This document shows positions 46,570 to 54,297 of a stretch of DNA of 64,000 bases, piece after piece. The stretch spans positions 62,001 to 126,000 of the forward strand of contig NZ_QXJP01000007.1 in assembly GCF_004115085.1 (NCBI RefSeq), written 5' to 3'. This DNA comes from Longirhabdus pacifica (lineage in GTDB: Bacteria > Bacillota > Bacilli > Paenibacillales > DSM-105158). Within the stretch, counting starts at the first letter, position 1; every line of letters begins with the position of its first letter. The notes beneath the pieces were generated by a model. The model was not told where the DNA came from. It did not search any database and saw nothing but the letters and a program-made list of their open reading frames with translations. The position numbers were made by a program, and so were the translations under genes.

Positions 46570-47010
46570 TTAAACAGAAGCAATGGTATCGATTAATTCA
46601 TAACCCGTAAAAGTAAAAGGTAACTCCTCTTCTACAATAGAACCCACTTCATAGTTAATTAATGGAATGTTATCAAATTGCACTCCTTTTAGACGTACAC
46701 GATAAGAACCGAAAGATTCTGGATCTTTCAACGCTAAAATTAATTCTGTACTATAAAATACTCCGCTTTTATCATCTGCAATTGAACCAATCTTCTCAAT
46801 TAATTCAGTCGTTACTTTATATCCTGTCATCGTACCTGTCCCTGTTAGCCCCGTCACTTTATGAGAGACCCAACGAGTACCTGCACGTTGAATTTCTTCT
46901 TTATTAATTTCTACTGTAGCTTCCGCACTTTTTATATTCGTTAGCCACACACCGTCTTGCCATACTTCCCCATATGTTCCGTTAATTATTTTGGTTGAAT
47001 CTAGTGCCAT
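46570..47010 (-). CDS. Tail tube protein, XkdM-like
   Basis: A 146-residue tail tube subunit of the XkdM family, which stacks in rings to form the rigid inner tube. The N-terminus DSTKIINGTYGEVWQDGVWL, the VEINKEEIQRAGTRW segment and GTGTMTGYKVTTELIEKIG are close to PBSX XkdM. GGAG precedes the ATG. It lies 32 bp after the sheath gene and before the chaperone, the standard order. Confidence 0.93.
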   Translation of the reverse strand: MALDSTKIINGTYGEVWQDGVWLTNIKSAEATVEINKEEIQRAGTRWVSHKVTGLTGTGTMTGYKVTTELIEKIGSIADDKSGVFYSTELILALKDPESFGSYRVRLKGVQFDNIPLINYEVGSIVEEELPFTFTGYELIDTIASV

Positions 47011-47042
47011 GTTACATCACTTCTCCTTTATCATTTAGTATA

Positions 47043-48149
47043 TTAAACATCAATAGTAATAAATATACGTTCCATTGAATCTAATTCACGATATGAAATG
47101 TTAACAAATACCTGGTCGTTAATAGACTTTTCAGCATCTAATGTAACCACAATATCCGTTAGTACACTTGCTGTTTCTAAACGCTCTAAGTAAGCTTTTA
47201 TTGCTGCTACAAGTGCTTTTTGCCCATCTTCACTATTATCTAGTTTACCAATATAGGAATCTTTCGCTGTATTGCTAATATCGGTGGAAACAGCTTGTCG
47301 TGCGCGAATGGCACGGATCTTATCTTTTGTCATGGTAATCCCTTGCTCCACTTTCACTTTGTTTCCGTCGTGAACCATTACTAATGCACCAGCATTTAAG
47401 AAATCTTCCATCGCTGCATTACTAAAGCGTTGATTAACGGTATAACCTGGTACTTGCTGATAAGTAATCGATTTATTAATTGGTGTTGTAGCAATTAATC
47501 CTGCAATATACGGCGCATATACCTGTGAGTTATATTGTATATCGTTATTTACTACACCGTTGACTAGTTGCACAATGTATTTACCATTATTATAATTTGG
47601 AAGTTGATATGAAATTGAATTACCATCCGAATCTACAGTACTTTCACCTATGGCTAATGTATCATCATCTCTTCCAAACACGCCCATAAAATGCTTGCCT
47701 GCGTCCATGTTATTTTCAATCCAAAACGCAGTTTTATATCTTGCAACATCATTCACTTTACTATCTTTTCCATCAAAAACAAATACGTTAAAATCATACC
47801 CTTCTAGTGCATTGACAATGGCGGAAACGTCACCACTATCCCCCACAGCACCAGTGTACACAAGCACTTTCTTCGCACCTGCTTGCAATGCCATTTCAAT
47901 GGAAGTAATATCTCCTACAGTAGTAGTATCTGTCTTTTTTACGAATAAATCATTTGCTTGCTGTAACGTTTCAATCGTATACACTTTTCCATTTGCAGCT
48001 TTATCATCACCAACTGCGTAGGAAAATAGGTTCATCGCTACCGTACCTCGCGCACCACCGCTAATTTGTGCTGCAGCTGCTTCCTCGAAATTAATATATA
48101 GACCTGGTCTTACTTTCAAAGCTGTTGGATCCCATGTTCCTCCTGCCAT
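47043..48149 (-). CDS. Contractile tail sheath protein, XkdK-like
   Basis: A 368-residue sheath subunit. MAGGTWDPTALKVRPGLYINFEEAA and GGARGTVAMNLFSYAVG at the start, IAGLIATTPINKSITYQQVPG in the middle, and AIKAYLERLETASVLTDIVV plus VFVNISYRELDSMERIFITI at the end are characteristic. It is about 100 residues shorter than PBSX XkdK, close to the compact sheaths of clostridial tailocins as I recall them. Presence of a sheath makes the particle contractile (R-type). AGGAGG precedes the ATG. Confidence 0.93.
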   Translation of the reverse strand: MAGGTWDPTALKVRPGLYINFEEAAAAQISGGARGTVAMNLFSYAVGDDKAANGKVYTIETLQQANDLFVKKTDTTTVGDITSIEMALQAGAKKVLVYTGAVGDSGDVSAIVNALEGYDFNVFVFDGKDSKVNDVARYKTAFWIENNMDAGKHFMGVFGRDDDTLAIGESTVDSDGNSISYQLPNYNNGKYIVQLVNGVVNNDIQYNSQVYAPYIAGLIATTPINKSITYQQVPGYTVNQRFSNAAMEDFLNAGALVMVHDGNKVKVEQGITMTKDKIRAIRARQAVSTDISNTAKDSYIGKLDNSEDGQKALVAAIKAYLERLETASVLTDIVVTLDAEKSINDQVFVNISYRELDSMERIFITIDV

Positions 48150-48192
48150 GTTACATTCCTCCTAAAATAATTTATTTTTTTATGAAAAGTTA

Positions 48193-48705
48193 TTATATTT
48201 CGGCCTGTGCAATCAAGTTATTATTGACGTACATTTTATTCATCTTATCCCATGATTGTTGTTGCATCGGCACTCGCTCCGTGGTCAACAACACTCCAGT
48301 GCATTGGTGCATCCCAATTTGTTCAGTAGTTTGGGAGTCTTCATTTTGCGGTATCTGCTTTACTTCATTTATGATGAAGTATTCTACTGCTATTCCGTTA
48401 TTAGCCTGCTTATGTTGGTTTTGATTCGTCGAAATCGGAATGCCTTGTACTTGATGCAAAACCTCACTCAGTTTATCCATTTCCATCAATGCCTGTTCCG
48501 CACTAACGTCTACGTATTCAATACGACATTGACGCTGTATGATCATATGTTGCTGCATTTGTTTTTCTCTCTTATCTTCCACATGATACATATAAAATGT
48601 GTCCCCGTTTATCGTATTTGAAAAGTGATGTTTTACTACTTGTTTTGTAGGGAATTGACTTTTTATCACATCTTCTATTGCTTGAAAGTACTCCGCAATT
48701 GCCAT
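48193..48705 (-). CDS. Probable tail terminator protein
   Basis: A 170-residue protein resembling the phage tail terminator family (small protein with MAIAEYFQAIEDVIKSQFPTKQVVKHHF start, a RQCRIEYVD strand, a helix EMDKLSEVLHQVQG and a TTERVPMQ... ending). In tailed phages the terminator caps the tube and joins it to the head; in headless tailocins it caps the collar end. First gene of the tail operon, directly upstream of the sheath. AAGGAGGG precedes the ATG. Confidence 0.72.
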   Translation of the reverse strand: MAIAEYFQAIEDVIKSQFPTKQVVKHHFSNTINGDTFYMYHVEDKREKQMQQHMIIQRQCRIEYVDVSAEQALMEMDKLSEVLHQVQGIPISTNQNQHKQANNGIAVEYFIINEVKQIPQNEDSQTTEQIGMHQCTGVLLTTERVPMQQQSWDKMNKMYVNNNLIAQAEI

Positions 48706-48902
48706 CTGGTTCCCTCCTTAAGCAAATGATGAGCGTTTGCAGTAGCAATAACATCTTAATTAATCATAAGAAAAAGATATCCATTTTCGAGTTATGACGA
48801 TAAACAATGACTTTCACCTCCTTTCAATGGAAAATGCCATCCACATCCGCAAAGGGTGTACATGGCATTCAACTATATGGAAGATATTTTTTTCTTGTCT
48901 TT

Positions 48903-48962
48903 ATCTTATCAGTTCAAGCGTACTGCCTGCATCTTTCCTGTTTTTCCTGCAACAACTGCAAA
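48903..48962 (-). promoter_or_regulatory. Box A: candidate activator-dependent promoter of the tail operon
   Basis: The 34-bp box (48962-48929, minus strand) reads TTTGCAG-TTGTT-GCAG-GAAAA then ACAG-GAAAGATGC. CAG repeats are spaced 9 bp. A -10 (TAAGAT, 48908-48903) lies exactly 20 nt after GATGC. It begins at the base after the stop codon of the first regulator gene and precedes the tail terminator gene. Confidence 0.65.
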
Positions 48963-49421
48963 TTACCGCTTTACTTTGATTACTGCTTGCCCTTTATGAT
49001 TACTTGCATTTACTTGCTTCTGCATACTTCGGTGAATATGATGCACAATAGCATCTCTAATATTGTACACATTACGCTCACTAATTTGTAAATGTTTAGA
49101 TATAGATACGATGGACATACCGTCTAAAATACAATGCAACACTGCTGTCATTCTATCATCGTTAATGGATTCCGTATGCTCATTAATCAGTCTTACCTTT
49201 TTTTCTAGCTTGAAAATGATGCTCCCATAACGGTCTTTTCTTATGACAAAATTTGCAACTTTATCTGTAGGATTCCCTCTTCCTTTAGGCATGCTTGCTT
49301 CTATTCCATATTGTGAAGTGGATGCTGTCGGTGTCATATCAAGTTCTTTATACAGTCTTAAAATTTCTTTCTCCATCCAATGAAAATCTTTCAGTGCTTC
49401 TCTAATTTCTTTTTTATTCAT
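48963..49421 (-). CDS. ArpU-like transcriptional regulator, copy 1
   Basis: A 152-residue DNA-binding protein of the ArpU/Xpf-like group of phage late regulators. An N-terminal helix MNKKEIREALKDFHWMEKEI, a SMPKGRGNPTDKV linker as in ArpU, a central coiled helix IFKLEKKVRLINEH and a C-terminal sigma-4-like helix-turn-helix (DGMSIVSISKHLQISERNVYNIR, split here by the turn after KHL) are visible. ATG 49421 is chosen by homology with the second copy; the ribosome-binding site is weak. It lies directly upstream of box A and the tail operon, and is probably the activator acting on it. Confidence 0.7.
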   Translation of the reverse strand: MNKKEIREALKDFHWMEKEILRLYKELDMTPTASTSQYGIEASMPKGRGNPTDKVANFVIRKDRYGSIIFKLEKKVRLINEHTESINDDRMTAVLHCILDGMSIVSISKHLQISERNVYNIRDAIVHHIHRSMQKQVNASNHKGQAVIKVKR

Positions 49422-49635
49422 ACACAACACCATCCAATCCATTTTGATGAATGAAACATAAAAAAATAATATCTTATTGGTTATTATTTTCTATATAAAG
49501 AAATATTTATTTAATAATTTAGCTATCATCGATGTTGTCACTATCTGCTGTCATAATTAATTAACTTACTATTCTTTTATTATACCAAACATTTGTTCTG
49601 CATTGAATATGATTACTATAATTTGTCCTATCTTT

Positions 49636-49695
49636 ATTTTAACAAACAACATCGAAGTTCCGCATCTTTACTGCTTTTCCTGCAACATCTGCACT
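49636..49695 (-). promoter_or_regulatory. Box B upstream of regulator copy 1
   Basis: The 34-bp box at 49695-49662 (AGTGCAG-ATGTT-GCAG-GAAAA then GCAG-TAAAGATGC) with -10 TAAAAT at 49641-49636, again exactly 20 nt away. Confidence 0.65.
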
Positions 49696-49778
49696 ATATT
49701 TAGACATAAGAAAATCCATCCCATAAAGTTGAAGATATCTCAATCATGTTGTTTTTCTACTCTTCTACTCTTGCCATC

Positions 49779-49838
49779 ATTATATCTCATCCCCCTTTTT
49801 TCATGCATCTTTCCTGTTTTTCCTGCATATACAGCAAA
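49779..49838 (-). promoter_or_regulatory. Box C upstream of regulator copy 1
   Basis: The box at 49838-49805 (TTTGCTG-TATAT-GCAG-GAAAA then ACAG-GAAAGATGC) with a perfect -10 TATAAT at 49784-49779, exactly 20 nt away. It follows the 3' end of regulator copy 2. Together with box B it fills the 420-bp gap between the regulators. Confidence 0.65.
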
Positions 49839-49842
49839 CATA

Positions 49843-50289
49843 TTAGACAGTTATAACATTATTAAACCTATCTAGATGTTCTTTTTGTTTGTGTATACTT
49901 TCATAAATATGATTGATTATGGCATCCCGAATATTGTATATGTTGCGTTCACTTATGTTTAAATGTTTGGATATAGAAACAATCGTCATACCATCCAAAA
50001 TGCAATATAACACCGCTGTCATTCGATCTTCTTTGATACTTTCTGTATGATCATGTATCATCCTCACTTTCTTCTCTAATTTATGTATGATCTTTCGATA
50101 TCGGTCTTTTCTAATTACAAAAGTACCAACTATATCAGCACATGCTCGTTCTTGTATCATCATAGATTCCATTTCATATCGTGATGTTGACCCACTTGAT
50201 GTTACATGTAATTCAGCATACAATCTTAATATTTCACTCTCCATCCAATGAAAATCTTTCAATGCTAACCTTATCTCTTGTTTATTCAT
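49843..50289 (-). CDS. ArpU-like transcriptional regulator, copy 2
   Basis: A 148-residue paralogue of the gene at 48963. Near-identical blocks are ALKDFHWME, FVIRKDRY, KLEKKVR, DRMTAVL, CILDGM.IVSISKHL and ISERN.YNIRDAI. The ArpU-type MPKGRG linker is replaced by MMIQERACADIV, so the copies may bind different partners. ATG 50289 follows AGGATGG. Box D lies about 255 bp upstream. Confidence 0.7.
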   Translation of the reverse strand: MNKQEIRLALKDFHWMESEILRLYAELHVTSSGSTSRYEMESMMIQERACADIVGTFVIRKDRYRKIIHKLEKKVRMIHDHTESIKEDRMTAVLYCILDGMTIVSISKHLNISERNIYNIRDAIINHIYESIHKQKEHLDRFNNVITV

Positions 50290-50517
50290 TTTTTATACAC
50301 CATCCTATTGTTTCAACTGAATGTTGAATATATTTTTATGTGAAATTGGAAAATTCAAATGTCTAAACTAAGGTTAATTTTTTAAAAAATGTGTTTAATT
50401 ATATATTTCATTAATTTTATTTACAGAATATTTAAGATTTTAAAGAATATTATACCGTCTTTTCATTGTTTATTATGGTTTATTAATTTGAAAAATTAAA
50501 TTTTTATGCATTTATTA

Positions 50518-50577
50518 TTATTATACATTCAAATATTATCGATTCATTCTTTCTGCTTTTGCTGCAATGTCTGCAAA
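50518..50577 (-). promoter_or_regulatory. Box D upstream of regulator copy 2
   Basis: Most divergent copy, 50577-50544 (TTTGCAG-ACATT-GCAG-CAAAA then GCAG-AAAGAATG). TATAAT lies 18 nt away (50525-50520), or TAATAA at 20 nt. The remaining 250 bp to the start codon is AT-rich, with another isolated TATAAT at 50454-50449. Confidence 0.5.
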
Positions 50578-50602
50578 TTATGTAAATTACAACAATTGCA
50601 CA

Positions 50603-50633
50603 ATAAAAAAACTCCGGCAAACACCGGAGTTTG
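50603..50633 (-). terminator. Terminator of the Gln/Tyr-rich protein gene
   Basis: AACTCCGG / CCGGAGTT stem, 6-nt loop and seven T on the minus strand. It insulates the tail regulators from this gene. Confidence 0.9.
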
Positions 50634-50638
50634 TTGCT

Positions 50639-51268
50639 TTATTGTTGGCTTTGTTGACCACCAGTTGAAGCTGGTTGATAGTATTGATTCACGTTGTATC
50701 CTGGTTGATTCCCTTTGTAATTGGATTGGTGGAATTGTCCAGTACTAGCTTGATATGATTGACCAGCTTGTTGGCCTCCCATTGCTCCAGCAGATTGCTG
50801 ATACGATTGTCCTTGGCCTGCACTTTGTTGAGGCTCTTGATACTGCTGACCTTGACCTGCGTATTGTTGTTGATCAGAAGCTTCTTTGTACTGGTTGTAC
50901 TGATATGGTTGTTGATTTCCCACGTAGTTTGACATGTGGAACTGGCTTGGGTTTTGTTGTTGATATTGACCTTGCTGTCCACCAGATTGTTGTCCCATTC
51001 CTTGTTGCATACCAGCACCAGCTTGAGCACCATATTGAGCGGTGTATTGTGCATTTGTTTGATATGCTTGCTCATATTGGTTTGTGTTGTATCCTGATTG
51101 GTTCCCTTTATAGTTTGATGTATGGAACTGACTTGGACTTTGTTGCTGCTGATATTGGCTTTGTTGTGCACCTGCACCGTATTGCTGTGTGCTCATGCTT
51201 TGTCCATATCCTTGTGACGACGCTTGGTATCCAGACTTCTGCTTGCCTCCAGATTGTTGGTTATACAT
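50639..51268 (-). CDS. Gln/Tyr/Gly-rich repeat protein, unknown
   Basis: A 209-residue low-complexity protein made largely of Gln, Ser, Tyr, Gly, Ala and Asn. It contains three copies of the motif (S/G)QFH-x-SNY-x-GNQ-x2-Y-x2-NQY, about 60-70 residues apart, joined by Q/G/A-rich linkers. There is no signal peptide or membrane segment. I do not recognise the family. Composition would suit a spore coat, surface or phase-separating protein, but nothing here decides. AGGAGG precedes the ATG and a strong terminator follows, so it is expressed alone. Confidence 0.7.
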   Translation of the reverse strand: MYNQQSGGKQKSGYQASSQGYGQSMSTQQYGAGAQQSQYQQQQSPSQFHTSNYKGNQSGYNTNQYEQAYQTNAQYTAQYGAQAGAGMQQGMGQQSGGQQGQYQQQNPSQFHMSNYVGNQQPYQYNQYKEASDQQQYAGQGQQYQEPQQSAGQGQSYQQSAGAMGGQQAGQSYQASTGQFHQSNYKGNQPGYNVNQYYQPASTGGQQSQQ

Positions 51269-51428
51269 AACTTCCTCCTATTGTGAATAAATCTTCATGA
51301 ATGTCATGAAGTCCTTTATAGTGATTGCATGTATAGTGTTTCACATATCACAAAAATTATGAGGAAGTTTGTTACATAATTGTATCTCAACATTTACCAA
51401 TTAACATGGAACATAGGAAGTTCAAATA

Positions 51429-52268
51429 TTATACATTATCTTCATCTTTATCATTATTTTCATAAGAAAGAGCTTGTTTACCCATTACATTCCAACTTAC
51501 GATAAATTGTTCCTTATCTACTTTTACAGGGAATTGTTTTTTCAACGGATCATTAATGTACACATGATCTTCATCGTAACCAACAAGTAAAACGGCATGT
51601 TCTTTAAACGTCGTACGAATAGGACCTAAATCTGTATCCCAAATCACCCAATCTGTTGGATTATTGTATTCAACGGTTGTCCAAACGACAACAGGGATGC
51701 CATCGGCTACTTGTTTTTCTAACTCTGCAAAGGATTTACCCGTTAAATCCACTGCACTTGGCATGTACGATTGCAACAACGGAAACAAAGCTGCATGATA
51801 AATGCCGAATCCCGGTTCATTTAGTGTGATATTACCTACAAACCCAACGTTCGGATTTCCCCAGTATGCTATTTCTCCACTCTTGTTTCGAACGAGTGGC
51901 GTCGTGTCTTTTTTCATCTCTTCAGCTAACTTAAGCTTGTCTACATCTAAACCACTATACTGCAATAGCATTGTAAGGCTAGTGATTTCACAGCCACGTG
52001 GAAGCTCGGGATATTGCAGTACATGAGGCGCTGTTACCATAGCTTCCGCAGAATGTGGAATATCCAACACATTTTGCTCAATGGGCACCGTTTGCATCGC
52101 CTCTACTGTGGTATCCATTGTATAAATGACATTCGCTGTTGTTTTATGCATATATTGATCGTATAAAATCACTGTCATGGCACTACTCATCAGCATTACG
52201 GAAATAACAAATATAATCGTTGGTATGATACCAAGCTTTTTGAACATGAGTTTCAAGTTAATCAACAC
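51429..52268 (-). CDS. Membrane-anchored C39-like cysteine peptidase family protein
   Basis: A 279-residue protein with one N-terminal membrane helix (LGIIPTIIFVISVMLMSSAM) and an extracellular C39-like (YvpB-type) papain-fold domain. LPRGCEITSLTMLLQ holds the candidate nucleophile Cys, EHAVLLVGYDEDHVYINDP the His and Asp. Family members are predicted peptidases; the substrate is unknown. The open frame begins at GTG 52268, but TTG 52256 or ATG 52247 fit the GGGGTG ribosome-binding site better. The five-copy repeat array lies immediately upstream. Confidence 0.75.
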   Translation of the reverse strand: MLINLKLMFKKLGIIPTIIFVISVMLMSSAMTVILYDQYMHKTTANVIYTMDTTVEAMQTVPIEQNVLDIPHSAEAMVTAPHVLQYPELPRGCEITSLTMLLQYSGLDVDKLKLAEEMKKDTTPLVRNKSGEIAYWGNPNVGFVGNITLNEPGFGIYHAALFPLLQSYMPSAVDLTGKSFAELEKQVADGIPVVVWTTVEYNNPTDWVIWDTDLGPIRTTFKEHAVLLVGYDEDHVYINDPLKKQFPVKVDKEQFIVSWNVMGKQALSYENNDKDEDNV

Positions 52269-52302
52269 CCCGTTCTATATAACATGGTTGAACACGTTCA
52301 CT

Positions 52303-52927
52303 CAACTTATATATAAGATGGAGAAATAATAAGACATATGTTTACGCCTCAGTTGCCAGGCGTAAAGGTTCATATAGGAATTTCTCCATCTTATGTTAGT
52401 GGTAATAAGTTGCTTGAACAAGTTCACTCAACTTATCTAAGATGAAGAAATAATAAGACATATGTTTACGCCTCAGTTGCCAGGCGTAAAGGTTCATATA
52501 GGAATATCTCCATCTTATGTTAGTGGTAATAAGTTGCTTGAACACGTTGCAACTTATCTATAAGATGAAGAAATAACAAGATATGTTTACGCCTCAGTTG
52601 CCAGGCGTAAAGGTTCATATAGGAATATCTCCATCTTATGTTAGTGGTAATAAGTTGCTTGAACACGTTGCAACTTATCTATAAGATGAAGAAATAACAA
52701 GATATGTTTACGCCTCAGTTGCCAGGCGTAAAGGTTCATATAGGAATTTCTCCATCTTATGTTAGTGGTAATAAGTTGCTTGAACTTGTTTCTTCAACTT
52801 ATCTAAGATGAAGAAATAACAAGATATGTTTACGCCTCAGTTGCCAGGCGTAAAGGTTCATATAGGAATTTCTCCATCTTATGTTAGTGGTAATAAGTTG
52901 CTTGAACTTGTTTCTTCAACTTATCTA
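52303..52927 (+). repeat. Five tandem copies of the palindromic repeat element
   Basis: Five units of 121-124 bp, cores starting at 52341, 52465, 52586, 52707 and 52829. Each has outer arms AAGATG(A/G)AGAAAT / A(T/A)TTCTCCATCTT reduced to a mismatch in some units, the core TTTACGCCT...AGGCGTAAA, and a second hairpin AATAAGTTG...CAACTTAT. Units 3 and 4 are nearly identical, indicating recent duplication. The array fills the whole gap between aroA and the C39-like gene. Confidence 0.85.
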
Positions 52928-54223
52928 TTACGCTTTACTTAATTGGATATTTGCTCCTAGTGCTTTTAAATGTTCAAAATACTGAGGATAGGATTTTGCT
53001 ACATGTTCTGCATCATTAATAATAAGACCTTTTTCTGATCTTAATCCCACAATGGATAAAGCCATGATGACTCGATGATCATAATGAGCATCTATTTCCA
53101 CACCACCAGCAACTCCAGATGGAGTTCCATGTACGATAATCTCACTTTGTCGCTCTTCCACATTAGCTCCAGCTTTGCGCAATTCATTTAAAAAGTCAGT
53201 TATTCGATCACACTCTTTGTATCGCAGGTTCTCCACATTGTAAAAACGAGATGTTCCCTCTGCATGTACAGCCGCTGCTACCATAGCTAAAACACCATCT
53301 GTGAATTCATCGCCATCAAATTCACCAGCAACAAGCTTGCCATTTCCCTTTACATGCACTACACCGTCTTGATGCGTTAATGGTACCTGCATTTTATTTA
53401 ATACGGATACAACTTCACGCTCACCTTGTTTACTATGTTCAAGTAGTCTTCTCACTTTTACATCTGAGTTTGTCACTGCTGCTGCAGCTAAAATAGCTGC
53501 TGAACCAGGATAATCACCTTCTACCTCGTAAGTTCTGCTTTGGTAAGATTGATTGCCTGGTATCTTATAGTGCATGAGATCTTCTGCAGCTTCAAATGTA
53601 ATACCAGCTTGTTGTAATACGTCTAATGTTTGACTAACGACAATTTTTGATTTTAAATCATGAGTTACCGTAATTTCTGTATCTTGTTCTAACAATGGAG
53701 CTAAAAATAATAAAGAACTTAGATATTGCGAACTAATGGTTCCAGATACTTTCAATTTTCCTCCCGTAGGAGATCCTCCATATATAGTTATCGGCAATTT
53801 ACCCTGTACATGTTCTACTTTTACGTTCATTTGTTGCAAAACATCAATAAGATCATCATGTGGTCTTTTTCCTAACGAGTCTGGGTAACGATTAATGAAC
53901 TCAGCTTGCTCACAAAACGTAACGGTAGACATTAGAAAACGAAGGACTGCACCTGCATTCCCCACATCTAGTGTAACTTTCTTGTTTGGCTTCTTTCCAA
54001 AACCTTTAATTTTTATTTTATGCTCATCTTCTTCTAGTTTCGCACCTAATTCCTGAATACAACGTCGCATGGCATCGCTATCTTCACTGTGTGCAGGATA
54101 ATATATTTCGCTTACCCCTTCACTTAATGCAGCCGCCAATAAATATCTAGTTGTATAATTTTTTGAAGAAAGAGCCTGCATATCTCCTTGTAAATGTGTT
54201 GTCGGTTTTACTATTGCTTTCAT
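52928..54223 (-). CDS. aroA: 5-enolpyruvylshikimate-3-phosphate synthase, divergent type
   Basis: A 431-residue EPSP synthase, joining shikimate-3-phosphate and PEP in the shikimate pathway. Two-domain fold motifs are present: DVGNAGAVLRFL (canonical GNAGT), DGDEFTDGVLAMVAAA, RYKECDRI (canonical KESDR) and DHRVIMAL. The N-terminal site reads SSKNYTTRYLLAAAL rather than PGDKSISHR; the Lys and Arg are kept but the canonical Ser is Asn. It belongs to the SSKxYTxR variant. ATG 54223 has AAGGAG upstream. Last gene of a gnd-aroK-crcB-crcB-aroA cluster. Confidence 0.87.
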   Translation of the reverse strand: MKAIVKPTTHLQGDMQALSSKNYTTRYLLAAALSEGVSEIYYPAHSEDSDAMRRCIQELGAKLEEDEHKIKIKGFGKKPNKKVTLDVGNAGAVLRFLMSTVTFCEQAEFINRYPDSLGKRPHDDLIDVLQQMNVKVEHVQGKLPITIYGGSPTGGKLKVSGTISSQYLSSLLFLAPLLEQDTEITVTHDLKSKIVVSQTLDVLQQAGITFEAAEDLMHYKIPGNQSYQSRTYEVEGDYPGSAAILAAAAVTNSDVKVRRLLEHSKQGEREVVSVLNKMQVPLTHQDGVVHVKGNGKLVAGEFDGDEFTDGVLAMVAAAVHAEGTSRFYNVENLRYKECDRITDFLNELRKAGANVEERQSEIIVHGTPSGVAGGVEIDAHYDHRVIMALSIVGLRSEKGLIINDAEHVAKSYPQYFEHLKALGANIQLSKA

Positions 54224-54297
54224 TTTCTTCTCCTTTTCTCCGATATTTTCATTAAAATATGAAACATATCGGGACACAGTATTCTCATCTATTCCAT

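Noticed and set aside
48706..50638. LexA (SOS) box controlling the tailocin
   Set aside because: No CGAACNNNNGTTCG-like sequence was found in the regulator region. Any SOS link must be indirect.
33650..50640. Integrated prophage with attachment sites
   Set aside because: No integrase, excisionase or replication gene and no flanking direct repeat was noticed. The tailocin reading fits better.
50689..51270. Alternative frames of 162 and 171 residues opposite or within the Gln/Tyr-rich gene
   Set aside because: They are repeat-driven shadows without ribosome-binding sites. The chosen frame has AGGAGG and a terminator.
52303..52927. CRISPR-like array
   Set aside because: The period is about 122 bp and whole units repeat. 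There are no unique spacers and no cas genes nearby.
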